The notes: generated by a model from the sequence alone, not told the origin. A DNA stretch of 64,000 nt from Pilatotrama ljubarskyi (GCA_022385805.1 MU277671.1:876808-940807), one strand, 5' to 3'; shown: positions 45,259-58,038, numbered from the stretch's first letter. Translations and numbers: made by a program.

Positions 45259-46309
45259 CAGATAAAATCACCGTTGACGCGTCGAGCTGGACCTACACAT
45301 CGCTGTACGATCGTGAGCCTAATGAACGCGATGATAGTAGTCGGCAAAACACTCACCACAGAAATGCACTTGTGTGCTTGATTGCCCGCAATTGGCGCGT
45401 CAGCCAATCTCAACCAGCGGTCGAAAATGGCGGCACCTACACGAAAATGAAGTATTCCGCCGTCTCTGGCGAGTCTGGCATCTCTGGCATCGCGTTGCAC
45501 TAGCTCTACGGGCGAGGTGTGAGTGGGCTGAGGCGAGAAGAGGGAGGAGACGGTCTGGACGGCGGAGATGGTGGAGGAGGAGAGAAAGCCAGGGGAGGAT
45601 GGGAGGCGAGGGAGGGGATATAGGAATCGCCGGACGCGAACATGCGCCTCGCTCCTCCCGTTTTGGCCTGCACGAGAGAAAGGACGACGTGCGCCCGCCA
45701 ACAGAAGCAGCAGAAATCGAAGCCACGCATCCAACACCCCGATCCGGACATCCTCCTGCCCAACCCGCACACACCCCCACCGTGCCCCGCCCGATATGGC
45801 ACGTCCCAGGCTGCGCCACAGCGCGCCGTCTCGCGAAGCACGTCGCCCGAGGCCCATCCCCGCGCCTCCGAGGCGTTGCCCGTCGTGTCTCGCTCACCCT
45901 ACGCAGCGAAGCCCCGGCCGCACGCAGCCCCTGCTGTCTGCGCGCATATCACGGCCCTGGCGTGCGTGCGGAATGAACGGCCCTACCACGACAAACCAGC
46001 CGAGCTCCTCGCTGCGCGCGAACATACATGGCCCGCTATGGAAGGCGCCGATCCAGATGCGGAAGACGTCGCGGGCGCGGAGCGTGCTTCGACTCCTTGC
46101 GCAATCGATCTCGAACGGCCGTCACCGGAGACCCAGCGGCATCACATCGACGGCGCATGTGCCGCTTCACGCGCACTGCGTTCACGCCGCCCAGCGAACA
46201 CGGCTCTCTGCGGGATTAAACGGGATCAATATTGTGTGCGTCGAATGTAGAGTAAGTAGTCGTGCAGCTCCTTCGCTGTGGTCTTTCTCGTCGCTCCTGC
46301 CAACCCCCT
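45259..46309. other. Intergenic between ALG9 3' end and DUF6533-type gene
   Basis: 1.05 kb, GC-rich. Presumed promoter of the DUF6533-type gene plus the ALG9 3' flank. A minus-strand frame ending with AGNQAHKCISV before a good GTGAGT donor might be a 5' exon or leader, but no frame-consistent join to the downstream gene was found. Long plus-strand open frames here are Arg/Pro/Ser-rich and look like GC-driven artefacts. Confidence 0.4.
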
Positions 46310-48818
46310 CTACGCCCGGCGCACGGTGTGCTCCTTTTCCTTTTTGCTCACGTTCGCCCGGTGTCTCAGCAGGCAGAACTCCCCGTACTCGTTCCGCTGT
46401 TGCCACAGCTCGCCCGGCATCCACAGCGTCCGTGTCAGCAGCGGCGAGTGCGCCGCGTCCAGGAACGGCTGGCACGCCACCCGCTCCCACGTCTTCTCGT
46501 CCGCGACGTACCGGGGCTCGTGTGCCGCCTGCGTCGGGTGCTGCGGAAAGTCCAGGTCGAGCAGGTAATCGCACGTCGACACGTCCGCCTGCAGTGAGAG
46601 AGCGGGGGATATCGAGGAATAGAAAGAGAAGAGCAAGCAGATGCTGTCAGCCACAACGCCTCCGCTTCGATATGCCCGAGCATAGCGGGACAACACTCAC
46701 GTAGAGCTGTGGCGCTTCCCTGTTCAGATCGTTCAGATCCTTGGGCACGACCCTCGTTCCCTTCACCCGTTCGAGCAGCCCGCCACGCCGCGACGTCTCC
46801 ATAAAGTGCGCAGGCAGCATCCCGTCGAAGTCGCTCTTGATCCAGTCGACGCGCACCCCGTCCGGCACGAGGAAGTGTCCCGGGAAGCGGTACCACTCCT
46901 TGCCGACGCAGAGCCGCAGGCCCCAATCCTCGATGAGGCTTAGATCGATCCGCGGCAGCTCGTCCTCGTCCGAATGGCGCTTTGAGCGTCCCTGGGAGCC
47001 GGTATTCGGCGGAAGGCGGACATGTCCGGTCACGTTAAGCAGGCGAGGCACCTCCGCGGCCTCCAGAGCGTGTGTCACCGACATCGGAGCGTGGTAATAC
47101 TTCCAGTGGGCCATTATCCGAGACACGGAGAGGATGCAAGAAGCGGCCACGACCGAGAGCGTGAATTGACTGAAGAACGTCGACCGCGAGGCCTGCGTAG
47201 GACGTAGAGCTCAATTCATACGTCACGATAGTATTATATGCGGTGGGAGCGCACCTTGTATGGCGAACTCGTGACGGCGATGAATGCCGCCTCGAGCCAG
47301 CCCCGGACGAGGTATATGGTCACCGCCGCATTGAAGCAAATCAACGGATAGATCGGATACAGGAACCGTTCCTCCTTGTGCTTCTGTAACGTCATGATAG
47401 CCAGCCACACGTACGCGGGAGCGAGCCGGATAGCCAAGAGAGTATACGGAGAGCTCTTGTCGGCGTACTGATAGCGTTCGCCAAGCCGCTTGTTGTCCAC
47501 ACGGTACGTGATTGCGAGTGCCGGGAGAGCAAACAAGGCAAACGGTACGAGCACGTTGAAGTTCAGAAGCAGGTTCGACAGGTAGAAGGTGGCAGGTTCA
47601 GTCCCATACAGCTCCGGACCGCGCTGCGAATCGGGGAAGACGTTGTACTTGACGATGTTCCAAGGCACCACGGTGAGCTTCCCATAGAAGAGCGTGTCCA
47701 GGGCAACCACGGGCACCTGTACCGAAGCATTGGCATGTGACTTTCAAGGCGGGTGATGATGAGTACGCACGAAGAGCAGAGCGGCCACTCCTGCAGCAGT
47801 GAACATCCGCTTCGACCTAGCATACAGCCACCAGCCACGATTTTCGGAGGTGACTTTGTCAGTACCACCAACGAAGAGCTCTTCCAGTACGAAGGGGACT
47901 GCAACAGCGAGCGAGAACGGCCAACCCACGACGGCACCGCTAGCAAAGGCAAGTGTAGCAAACAGAGTGCGGCGCATGTTGTCGCTGCTCGGCGGTTCCA
48001 ACGCGTATGCGAACGCGATTGTGTTCGCATACATAGCGAAGGACGACGGAAGGAACGCTATGATGTGAAGTCAGCCCGGGAGGACGTCGTCAGTACTGGC
48101 CTCGGCATACCGGTGGAGGCCGTCCACATTCCGGCGTTGAGGAGCAGCAGGAAGAACACATAGCGCCCGACGCGATAGTTGATGCGTTCGACCACGGAGC
48201 GATAGAACGTTACTTCGCATAGGGACGAGATGACCGCCAGGAATATCCGTACGGCGAAGAAAGCCGGCCGCTGCACTGGGTGTTAGCCAAGGAACACGCA
48301 ACTGGACTTGAGCGACTCGCTTTCTCGGGTCCAAGAAATGTCGCAGAGATTTGCACGGGTAGGTAGTGGAGGAGAATGTATGCCCAACTCCGGATCGAGT
48401 ACTCAGGAGAGGTCTCCCACGTCTGGAAGCCGTACCCTTTGTACAGATAGTGCAGAGGCTCCCAGAAGTTGAACACTGACATAACCGAATGCGAGTTAGG
48501 ATGGATAACATCCCGTACTGTCAACATACGCACCTTCGTCGCAATCCTGGATTCCACTATACATTGCACCAGCTACTCGGATTAGCAGGAGGATACGCAA
48601 CGCGGCTGACCATGACGGACACCACGGCGCACGTTGTGCTCTATCATGCGGATGAGCATGCCGTCTCTGCGAATGACAGTGGCATACCTCCGAAGCTGGT
48701 CCTGCAGAAGACCTCCATGACGATTCTTCGGCTTCGCTGTAGTCTCCGCAGGTTTAGTAGTCGGCCTACGGAAGCTGATAGTCTGAAAATTTGCGTTCGG
48801 CTGAACGCCCGTCGACAT
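46310..48818 (-). CDS. ALG9: ALG9 alpha-1,2-mannosyltransferase
   Basis: ER-membrane glycosyltransferase (GT22) that adds mannoses from dolichol-phosphate-mannose to the lipid-linked oligosaccharide for N-glycosylation. The start at 48818 gives MSTGVQPNANFQTISFRRPT. After a 47-nt intron the chain reads ALRILLLIRVAGAMYSGIQD, then FNFWEPLHYLYKGYGFQTWE and SPEYSIRSWAYILLHYLPV, the GT22 acidic-loop region. Many hydrophobic segments follow (RPAFFAVRIFLAVISSL, TLFATLAFASGAVVGWPFSL). The family signature HKEERFLYPIYPLICFNAAV is present. The luminal C-terminus includes GKEWYRFPGHFLVPDGVRVD, DYLLDLDFPQHPTQAAHEPR, and ends KKEKEHTVRRA at 46310. Separated by 528 bp from a divergent orphan gene. Confidence 0.93.
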
Positions 48819-49346
48819 CTTGACCCCGCGTCGAAGGTCACAATAGAGAGGGGGTGAGGATAATGTAAGTACGAGACTGTGTAGTTCGTTCGGTGAGAGC
48901 GCGTTGTCGGCCGGACGGTGGCTTCGGCGCGGAGGCGGATGTGAGCACGCGCTGCCACGTGGTGACGTACTGTACCGCGTCACCGCGACACGTCTCGCTC
49001 GGCGTCTTCCGACGCATCGTGCCTCCAGCCACCGCGGTCACCGACACTGGCACTCACGAACTTTGGATTCGCGACGATGTCTGTTTCGCCCAGTTCTCGA
49101 GTGTGGGTCGCAAAGTATAGTGCTGAAATGATATGTTCTCGAGCATCTTGCTGAAGTGAGCCGGAGACGGTTGCACCGAAGCGACTATGTAGTTCGGCTG
49201 CCGCGCTCGGTCGTTCATCCGAGGCTGACTCCGTCACATGTACACCCGTCCTCAGCTTCAGACTCTCGCCATAAACCCTCTCACTTCTTGGATCTCTCGC
49301 CACCCCCCATCTTATTCTGCGACGTAGCTGAGCAGCTGTTGCAGAT
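48819..49346. promoter_or_regulatory. Bidirectional promoter region
   Basis: 528 bp between the start codons of ALG9 (-) and the 710-residue orphan gene (+). The part next to 49347 is C/T-rich (49240-49320), as in other leaders of this window. Inferred from orientation. Confidence 0.45.
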
Positions 49347-51479
49347 ATGGATTCTGGAAACCCCCTCCGACCTCAAAGCTGGACCGCTCTTCGTGCCCTC
49401 GAATGCCTCACACCACCCAGCCCCTCGCCGTCTGGAAGTCTCGGCGCACTTGCGACTCTAGCCAGTCTTGGAGATATTCCCATCTTTCTGTGCACAAGCG
49501 ACGACTCTGTTCCACAGGACCTGAACTCGCTGTCTGGGAGTATCGAACGGCTCGGCTCGCAGATGGATTTTCTTGCGCCTAGTGCTAGTACCACCACGGT
49601 TTACTCGACCGATACCTTTGGCATCCCTACCGACCCTCGGCGTGACTCTGAGGCTCGAGACTTCGCCACCACCGATGATGCCAACGATCATGCTGGCGAG
49701 TGCACAGCTCGACCACCTACGGCGCCTCCCACCGGAAGTTCTAATCCTGCCTACCTGTCAGCAGTACGGCACAGTCGCAGTGCTGGCTACTTCAGCAACC
49801 GCTTCACGAGCATCTCAGACCTCTCGCGCTTCACAATCTCGGCTTACATGGACTCCTGGGCTTCCAACGACAACCTCGCTGCGTCTCCATCTGGCACCCT
49901 CTCTCCATCGCTCGGCATGTGTCCTGTAGCGCCCTCCTCCGGCTCCATGCTGGGATCCCCTGCGGGTGGTCACGGATCCATTCCTGCTTCGCCCTCAGCG
50001 TTCTACCAGGCAAACATGTCTCCGTCGACCGATAGCCTTACTAGTGGTACTCAGGTCTCTCGCCTAGCTCCTCCACCGTCTCGATCTTGGTCCACTATCT
50101 CCTCTGCCCTCTTTGCTCGGCGCGGCCTCTCACCTTCACCTTCGACCACGAGTACTCTGATTTCGGACGACAATAGCCGTGGAAGGAGCCGCTTCCGCTT
50201 CCCTCTCAGGACCACTGGGAAGTCTCGTAGCCCCTCGACCCATTCTGACCTTGGAGGCCAAGCTACTCGCTGCTCTTCCCCCAACATCACTGCCAAGACT
50301 CACTCGACTCCAGTATCTCCCATGACGCCTCATTTCACTGGCCATCTTCTGTCCCCGAGCCCTAGCTCAGGCTCTGGGCCCGGTTCTTCCCCTAGTCCTA
50401 GACACTCGCGCTCTGCTCAGACGACACCCCCCATACAGAACCTCCCTGAAGTTCTTGTTTGGCTGCGCGACACCTGCTTCGAGTTATGGATTGACCAGGA
50501 GGGGTTCCGCGCCATCCGCCCAAAGTTCCGCCTCTCCAGCTACACCTCTCCACCGCCGGGCGCATCCTCGTCACCGTCTACCTCCTCATCGCTAGCGGAT
50601 ACCCTCACGGACGGCATCGCAATCTTCACGCCGACCCGCCGCCAAGCCTCCGTCTACCACCACGGCACGCTAGACTCTGCGCCCGTCCTCCGGCGTCTCA
50701 CTCTCGCCGGGAACGAGGACAAGGACTACATCTCGCGCCACGCGAGCCTCACGATCAAGTCCAATGGCGTGTACGCCGTCAGCGGGACCGAGTGGTTCGA
50801 GGATCCGGGGCACGCGTCCGGCCACGGAGGGCCTCTGCGTCTGCAGTGGCGATTCGAGTACGCCGTGGACGTCCTTCCCGCGGACGACTCGAAGCGCACG
50901 ACAATCCATGGGGAGAAGATGTTCGTCCCGCTGAGTTTCTCGTGCTCTCCCGGTCTCCTACACCCAACACATGGGAAGCCTATCAAGCTCATGCATGTGC
51001 TCAAGAAGAACATCACGCCGAAGCTCTCGGCGAAGCGCGCTCCTGTGAACGGGCAGTCAGACACGCAGATCCCGCCGGAGCTTGGCAGGGCTAGGGGATA
51101 CTCCGTGCACCGACGCACGCGCTCCTCGGATCCCTCGAGCACCTCAGTATGGCCGTCCGCGAATACCAACAAACACACCAAGAAAGCCAGGCCTGTGTCC
51201 GTCTCCGCCGCGCTCCCCCAACCCGCCTACCCCAATCCCGCCCAACCTCCAAGCGGAGAGCGACCAACGCATGCCGCCAATGCACACTCCCGCATCTCGA
51301 CGCACATCATCTCCGCCGAGGAGCTCGCGCAAATTTTGGCGCGTTTCCCGAGGCCGGACGACGTTGGCATGCGCGAACCCTGCCATTACGAAGCGCTGAG
51401 CCCGCCGAGCTACCATCGACATCGGCGGACGGCGTCGGATATGGAGCGGGTGGATGAGTTGGGTGTAGTCGCGTCCTGA
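49347..51479 (+). CDS. Hypothetical Ser/Pro-rich protein (710 aa)
   Basis: Single open exon, ATG at 49347 after a pyrimidine-rich leader. The first half is Ser/Thr/Pro-rich and probably disordered (RSWSTISSALFARRGLSPSP, GRSRFRFPLRTTGKSRSPST), with many SP/TP sites that would suit proline-directed kinases. A more ordered core runs from about residue 368 to 560: LPEVLVWLRDTCFELWIDQE, GFRAIRPKFRLSSY, YISRHASLTIKSNGVYAVSG, LRLQWRFEYAVDVLP, TTIHGEKMFVPLSFSCSPGL. The tail is again low-complexity with basic HRHRR. No signal peptide, membrane segment or catalytic motif. I do not recognise a named domain; the core looks like a conserved fungal orphan domain. Convergent with the permease gene. Confidence 0.8.
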   Translation: MDSGNPLRPQSWTALRALECLTPPSPSPSGSLGALATLASLGDIPIFLCTSDDSVPQDLNSLSGSIERLGSQMDFLAPSASTTTVYSTDTFGIPTDPRRDSEARDFATTDDANDHAGECTARPPTAPPTGSSNPAYLSAVRHSRSAGYFSNRFTSISDLSRFTISAYMDSWASNDNLAASPSGTLSPSLGMCPVAPSSGSMLGSPAGGHGSIPASPSAFYQANMSPSTDSLTSGTQVSRLAPPPSRSWSTISSALFARRGLSPSPSTTSTLISDDNSRGRSRFRFPLRTTGKSRSPSTHSDLGGQATRCSSPNITAKTHSTPVSPMTPHFTGHLLSPSPSSGSGPGSSPSPRHSRSAQTTPPIQNLPEVLVWLRDTCFELWIDQEGFRAIRPKFRLSSYTSPPPGASSSPSTSSSLADTLTDGIAIFTPTRRQASVYHHGTLDSAPVLRRLTLAGNEDKDYISRHASLTIKSNGVYAVSGTEWFEDPGHASGHGGPLRLQWRFEYAVDVLPADDSKRTTIHGEKMFVPLSFSCSPGLLHPTHGKPIKLMHVLKKNITPKLSAKRAPVNGQSDTQIPPELGRARGYSVHRRTRSSDPSSTSVWPSANTNKHTKKARPVSVSAALPQPAYPNPAQPPSGERPTHAANAHSRISTHIISAEELAQILARFPRPDDVGMREPCHYEALSPPSYHRHRRTASDMERVDELGVVAS

Positions 51480-51717
51480 ACGTGTCAAGTAGACGAGGAG
51501 CTCATGCGAGAGGAGACATAGTTTCTACCATGTATGGCCTGCAGCGACAGCGGGAGGACTGGATATCATCACTGATGCCGTGCCGGGACTCATTGCAATG
51601 AAAGCGTCTCAGACTGCGGTACCTCTGGCAGTCGTAGTCGTTTCCAACCTTTAATTAGCATTACATTGCACCCAGAGTAAGTATATAGCGCTACCGCTCT
51701 AATGCACTGTGGGCCCC

Positions 51718-53660
51718 TCATCTTCCAGTAAGGCGGATCTCCAACCACCGCAAAGGCGGATATACGACGGCCGCAAACCCGGCTGCGAGCTGTAGGGGGC
51801 GCTCTAAGCACTACATAGCCTCTGATCACAGAACGTGAAACGTACTCACCTCGAAGCCGAGATCCGCACCGAACTCTGCACCCGCCTTTTTCCCGAGAGG
51901 CCCAGTATACCAAACTTCAGACATTCCGACCACCGCGCCTGCCACGCCGAAGCAGCCAGCGATGATGCCTGCAATGCCCAGGGGCAATCTGGACGCATAT
52001 ATTCAGCAGCGTGCGTCTCCTCCGCAGAGACCATAACGCCCACTCACCTGCTGGGTTTATCCCAATCGTTCAGGTTGTACCCGCCGAGAGGGCCGCCTCT
52101 GCGCCTGAAGATGAAGTGCTCTTCGGCAACGATGACGATGAAGAATGCGGTCCAGTACGAGAGGATGCTCAGGAAGTTCGACAGGATCTCCGAGAAGTGC
52201 TCGCGGCCGGCGACGCCTGCTACGGTGTAGATGACGAAGGCGAGGAAGGTCCAAGCGAACCGCGGAATCAGCGCAAAGGGGCGGCCGAGGGATTGCATGG
52301 ACAGGCCAGCACTGTAGCTGTTCGGGATGTTGTTCGCGCTAGATACATGGATACAGTCAATCGACGAGTCATTTGCTGATCGCGGGTGCTCACTGACACG
52401 ACCGAGAGGCCAAGTAAGACCAAGAGGAATTTGCCTCCGCCGCCCCATGGTGATAGGACCTGCGCAACGAGCCCACCGGTGCTGCCTTCTGCATAGGCCT
52501 GCGTGTATGCTGGATCCGAGATGGTCATTAGGGCCGCGCCGAGGATCTCGACGAAGCAAATGGGGATCCAAAGCCCGAAGAAGGTTAGCAGGAACACCTT
52601 CATGCTCGACGTATCCGCTGGCAGTCTGCAGTTGTAGTCCGCTGCGACGGGTGCCCACTATTCCGCTGTCACTAAATCTCTCTGAAGCGACTCCAAATGG
52701 CACTTACTCCAGTGACGGAGCCGAAGACTATGCCTCCGAAACTGAGGATATCGGCTGATAGCGCGCGTCCGGTATCCTCAAGTGGCTTCTGAGCGTTCGG
52801 GTCAAAACCAGCATGTCCTCCGAGGCCCCAGAGGAACATGATGATAATGAAGATGACGATCCAGGCATAGCGTTCATAGTAATGCACCAGGTGGTACCCA
52901 ATGAAGCAGGGAATGACGCTCAGCACACCAATGATGATGATGCCGACGACCAGCGGGAGCGTTCCTGGGTTAATAGACGCAAGAGTCTGACCACCAAGGA
53001 TCACGGCGGTCACGGAGAAGCCTAGCCTTTGCAAGGGTGAGTTCTCAAAACTATTCACAAGGGGCTGGAGGCTGTGCTCACTGCGTGAGGATGTTGAGAA
53101 TGGAGTAGATAGTTCCTCCAATATATCCAGAGCTGAAGCGCGTTATAATCATGGTGCGCAACCCCGTCTTCGGACCTAGCGTGCTAATGAACGCGGTCGC
53201 GACACCACCCAATGCACCGAAGCACAGAATGGTTGCGATAGCGTGCCTTCAAGGTGGCACTTAGCCTTGTATGCCAGCTCTGCAAGCATCGGGCACTCAC
53301 GGGAGCGTCAGGGTATAGAACGCCTGGCCGAGCGTGCCAATAGGGATCGTAGTGAGGACAGTATTGACCGACCACCACATTAGCAGGCTAGCAACGTGAG
53401 AGGTTGGCACTGAACATGTTCATCCAATTCCTATAAGCTCACTTGTTCCACATGTTCTTCGTCTCCCTCTGATCCTCTGGTACTCGCTCCACCCCTCTCG
53501 CCTCCACCCCGCTAGCGAACAGCTTGGCCAGAAATGGGCCAAAGCGGCCATACCTGCGAACTATAGCTTCTTCAGGTGCAGCGTCCACCGGCAAGGTTTC
53601 CTCCCGGTAAACGAGGCCCTTCTCCTTGTCGTGCGAGAGGTCCGAGGCCTGGGTAGACAT
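51718..53660 (-). CDS. NCS1 purine-cytosine permease (FCY2-like)
   Basis: Proton symporter of the NCS1 family for cytosine and purines in the plasma membrane. The cytosolic N-terminus reads ATLPVDAAPEEA-like (exact: ETLPVDAAPEEAIVRRYGRF) and GVERVPEDQRETKNMWNK, followed by WWSVNTVLTTIPIGTLGQAF, GFSVTAVILGGQTLASINPG, YAWIVIFIIIMFLWGLGGHA, FGSVTGWAPVAADYNCRLP, ANNIPNSYSAGLSMQSLGRP and WTAFFIVIVAEEHFIFRRRG, all family-typical; about 12 membrane segments. An intron at about 51780-51840 leads to a last exon ending PPLRWLEIRLTGR at 51718. The start could be 53660 (MSTQASDL) or 53744 (MLTVKRHQ); the shorter is preferred because the extension is not family-like. The exact substrate cannot be read from sequence. 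Confidence 0.9.
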
Positions 53661-53869
53661 TGAGAGGAAGCTGGGGGAAGCAGAGGGACGACCAGAACTC
53701 CGGACGAAGTTCGAACCATGCTGATGGCGTTTAACAGTGAGCATCGGGGATGGAGCTTACCGTGCCTGTGCTATTTTTGCAATCGAAGCGCTCCGCATGG
53801 TGCGTGTCAGATCAAATCCTCGCGCTCGAACCGATCCAGAGATGATATATAAGGTGCTCAGTACACAGT

Positions 53870-56800
53870 CTACACAGGTGGCTTGTTGTCCTTTTGCGCT
53901 GCAGGAAGGCTATCAGCACCATGTTTTGGCGAGGATAGTGGAAGAACGCTCACCCATGGTGATCCTGTCACCCAAGGACAGCGCGATACCCTGAGTTTTG
54001 CTCCGTATCCGTACATGCCCGGTAATGGTGCCATCCTCCGTCCGCTCCACGCTCAAGTTCGCCAACGCGTCCTCACCTGGGCGAATATGAGGCTCACCAC
54101 GCATTGTCAAAGATCTGCATGACTTACCGAACAAGCTTCTTGCGTACATGTTCGCAGACAAGAAGTCGCAATCGCCTGACAGCGCACCCTCCGGCGTGAG
54201 ACACGACATGTTCGTCGCCTTCATGACATGGTGGAGGTATTCCCTCGGGTCACTGGCAACTGTCAGATATACAGCGCTACATGGCACCTGGTGAAGCCAC
54301 TTACGAGATCGTAGTGGTGACATTGACACGGTTCTCCCACTCGAACTCGGTCCACATGCTCCGGAACTGCGATGGCGGAGCATGAGCATAATGGAGCTCT
54401 TACATGTGGCTCCAGACCTACCTGTTGTTCCGTGCAGTATGCGGGCTTGATGTAGTCCATAATGTCGATGTGGATGTCGTTCAAAATCACACACTGTTCG
54501 GCAAGACCAGGGCCTTCCCAGAGGATGCTGCCGAAGATGACGCCAGTCTCCGTTGACGACACCTATCATATGCGCGGTCAGACGCTGCGCATATGTTAGA
54601 CAATGTGAGCCCACCTTGATAGTCGCCTTGATGCTCTGGAAGCTGTGGGGCGCAATGGTATATACGGAGGGTCGCTCAACCAGCTTGAGGTCGCCGAGCG
54701 TTGCGAAGTCAAGGCAGAGGTTTTGCAGGGTATCGGCGGTCTGGTTGACAAGGAGTACATCTGAGATAGACAATCAGTAATGCTGCGTCACGACGAAGAC
54801 ACCAACACCAACCAAGAAGGATGTCGAAGCCATGAACCTTGACATATGCTTCGGCATAGATGGGATCGGAGAAGCCGGTGAGCTGCGAAATCCTGCTGAG
54901 GTTGGAGATGAAGTCCTCCGTGACCTCCCCAGCACCAGTAGCCCGGTTGACGTCCTCCGAGTCCTGGAGACCTATCAGTTCCGGCTGGACGGAAACAGAA
55001 CAACAAGGCTCACGTCGATGACATCGTCTGTCGCCTTCTTCGAGAACTGCCGGAAAGTCAAAAGATCGTCGACCTGGACGATGGCAGCCTTCGCCTTCTC
55101 TGACTCTCTCTTCTCTGCTGCCTTCTTCTTTATAGAGCGATCGACGTCAGACCATATCCCCATCCATACCATGAGTGACCAACCTCCTGTGCAGCGACCA
55201 TCTTCGAGTACGCAGCCTTGGTGTTCTTGAGGAAGATCTCATGAACAGCAGGTTGGGTGTCGAGCTCGCTGAGAGTCTGGATGCAGTTCATAATGCGCTC
55301 GCTCGAGTCCTCGTCGATTGGCACGGTCACGAACTTGGACTGGCCGACGCGGATGACGGAGGCCATGATGAGCATTGCCTACGGACAATGTCAGTAAAAA
55401 GATATCTTGAGGCTCATCTCAAGTCATGACTGACCTCCGCCTTGAGAGCGTTGCACTTCCGCTTGTCGCTAGACAGCTCAGAGTACCGGAGGACAAGCTT
55501 GGTCAAAGCCGAAGCGAGGACGGAGGCAGTGTAGAAGTCGCCACCAAGAATTAGAGCTGCGAGCGCGCGGAATGTCAGCTTACCGCTCATGTGGTATTTC
55601 GCAACGGTGCCCACCTCGCAATGGTGGCTTCGCAGCAGCCTTGACAGCCTCCAGCCTCGCAGACGAGACACTTGTGAATGCTGTCTCGGTCGCGTACGTG
55701 CCGTCCGCAAGTACCTTCGGCTTCGTGGTCTCCGTCTTGACCTGCTCATCCTTCTTCTCCTCCCCATCCTCTGCGCTGGCCTCCTCCAGGAGACGCTGCT
55801 CGCTCGCCAAGATTGGGATTTCGCCGAGCACCTTGCGCAGCTGGCGGAAGACCTCCTGAATCTCCTGCACGTCCTCCGCGTACTCGCCCAGAATCCACAG
55901 CACGCCACGGTAAACCTTGCCGGACTTGATCTCGGGCAGGGTCTGGATGAGCTTGTCGCAGATCGTACGGCGAAGCTGAGGGAACTTCTCGACGACCTCC
56001 CGGACAAAGGCGACGACATCGAGGGCAGACGGGTTGTTCGAGTCGCCGAGGAAGTCCATGAGCGCATGGACGACGCTTGCCGCCACCTCGGAAAACTTGA
56101 CCGCACAGACGTGGATCGACTGGATGAGCAGCTGTCTGTACTCCGGCGCCTGAAGAAACGTCAGGGTTACCCGGCAAAGAGACGAGATTGTATGCACATA
56201 CCTTCTCGTATTCCTGGTCCTGCGTCTTCTGGAGCTGCTTCTTGAGGAACAAGACCACTTCCTCGACGTTGCGGCTGGAGGTGAGACTCAGAACGATGCT
56301 GAGAGCTTTCCTTCGGACCTCGAGGTCGGCACTATCAATTACGTTAGTCACTGGGTAAATGCTACCACGCATGTATCCGTATACCTTGACAGGATCTGCA
56401 GAATATCCATAATCAATGGGTCGAGGACGTGCCCGTGCTTGGCACGGAGAGTTTCAAGCCGGTCCAGGACAATGAGTTTCGCGTTGTTGTCGGACTCCTT
56501 CTGGACGAGGTTGATATAGCAGGATGCAGCAGCTGCGGTCATGCGGCGTCAGTAACTCGCCCCACAACCCTCGTCATTTCTGCATACCCTTCACTGCCGC
56601 GGGGTTCTGAGTCAGAGAGGTGAGAGTGCTAGCGGCTTCGTACTTGACGGCATGCGACGACGCGTTCAGCAGTTCCGAGATGAGCAGGATGTACCGAGAC
56701 TACAGCGCCCCAGTCAGCGTCCGAGCCGCCGCATCACGCCAATCAACCAGGACGCACCTTGTGCGTCGTCTCCTGCTTGCAGTCCAGCCGGATGACTTCG

Positions 56801-57656
56801 ATGATGCTCATCTGCAGATGCTCGTCCATGCTCGGGATCTGGTCAAACACTTGCATGATGTACTCGACCGCCTTCGGCATCGCGCAGTGCGCGAGGAACA
56901 CGAAGGCGTTCCGCTTGCATGTCGCGTCCGACTCTGCCGCGAGGAACGTCTGGAGGAGCTCCGGGGCATCCGGGATGAGGTGCTCGAACTCGCGGTAGAT
57001 CGAGTACACGGCGAACACGGCGTTCTTGCGCACGTAAGAGTGTCGGTGCTCGAGGCAGGCGCGGCATGTCGGGATGAGCGGCTCGAGCAGCTCTTGGTCT
57101 TTCGATATCTTCTGGAGGAAGCGGAGCGTCGCGCCGCGGATGTACTCGTTCGGGTGTTGCTACTCGTCCGAAGCGCTTGAGACAAGCGGCGGGATGCATA
57201 GTAGAGGGTACTCACGAGGTCATTACGGATGGCATTGCTGCACTTAGTTCAGTACGCAGCCACGCCATGATAACATGAGCAACTACTCACACAACGAGAA
57301 TCATCTCCTGCTTCAGCTTCCCATTGTCGTCATACTTCGGGCACACCTCCCAGTAGAAGTGCAGCAGCTTCTTGAGCTGCTTATTCCGGGACGGCATGAC
57401 ATATTGGATGATAGGCATCAACAGTTGCGGCTACCCCCACCCGCACGCGCCGTCAGTCTCCCCCTCGCACCCTTTCAGAGTCGCTCCGACGCACCTGGGG
57501 GTTCCCATTGATCGTCGAGACGATGATTTTGCGCAACGTGTCAAGCTTAACCTCGTCCGAGCCCTTCTGCAGCGCGGTGCGGAGCTCCTGGGTCGTCGGT
57601 GTCTCTGAGTTGTCCTCAAAGACCAGTGTGTAGCAGGGGGCATCCGCGGAGGCCAT
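53870..57656 (-). CDS. SEC26: Coatomer subunit beta (beta-COP)
   Basis: Core subunit of the COPI coat for retrograde Golgi-to-ER vesicles. The start at 57656 gives [20 protein letters not shown], then [21 protein letters not shown] long array of adaptin-like helical repeats follows: [120 protein letters not shown]. An acidic linker ([20 protein letters not shown]) leads to the appendage part: [57 protein letters not shown]. The last exon reads [13 protein letters not shown], joined from DRITM across an intron at about 53901-53958. More than ten short introns. No defect seen. Confidence 0.95.
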
Positions 57657-58038
57657 GACGAGCGAGACCGAGAGGACGAGAAACCGGGTAGAGGGGAGGG
57701 ACCGTCGGCGCTGCCGTGGAAGTAGAGAGATGAGCTGCTATATTTGGGAAACATACGTGCTGGCCACCGAGACGCGTTTCGCAGGCGCCCATGCGCCAAG
57801 ACATTCACAGCCCGCATCCCGCGGGCATACATACTTGCACATTGGGAAAAGAGATTACTCTGTAGCTCGTTCATTATGTGTCCATAGGTACTAGCATACA
57901 ACTAGAAGTACATGGATGACGAGGCCCCCTTGTGCCACGAAGTTCAGATGCCCATCCAGGGACCAGAAGACGAATGTACATCATAGCCTCGCAGGACTTC
58001 CCCCAGGAAGAGCTACCTGGCTAAGGTGACGCGCTAGA
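57657..58038. other. Promoter region of SEC26 and 3' flank of CstF-64-like gene
   Basis: 382 bp. No gene seen. Confidence 0.5.

Noticed and set aside
45259..45500. Possible upstream exon of the DUF6533-type gene (AGNQAHKCISV before a GTGAGT)
   Set aside because: No acceptor gives an in-frame join to YLMAAADAV; a TGA lies just upstream of that frame, so the ATG at 45258 was kept as start.
45568..46704. Plus-strand open frame of 378 codons overlapping the 3' end of ALG9
   Set aside because: Composition is Arg/Pro/Ser/Ala-rich without domains, it lies antisense to well-supported ALG9 exons and follows from GC-rich codon positions on the other strand.
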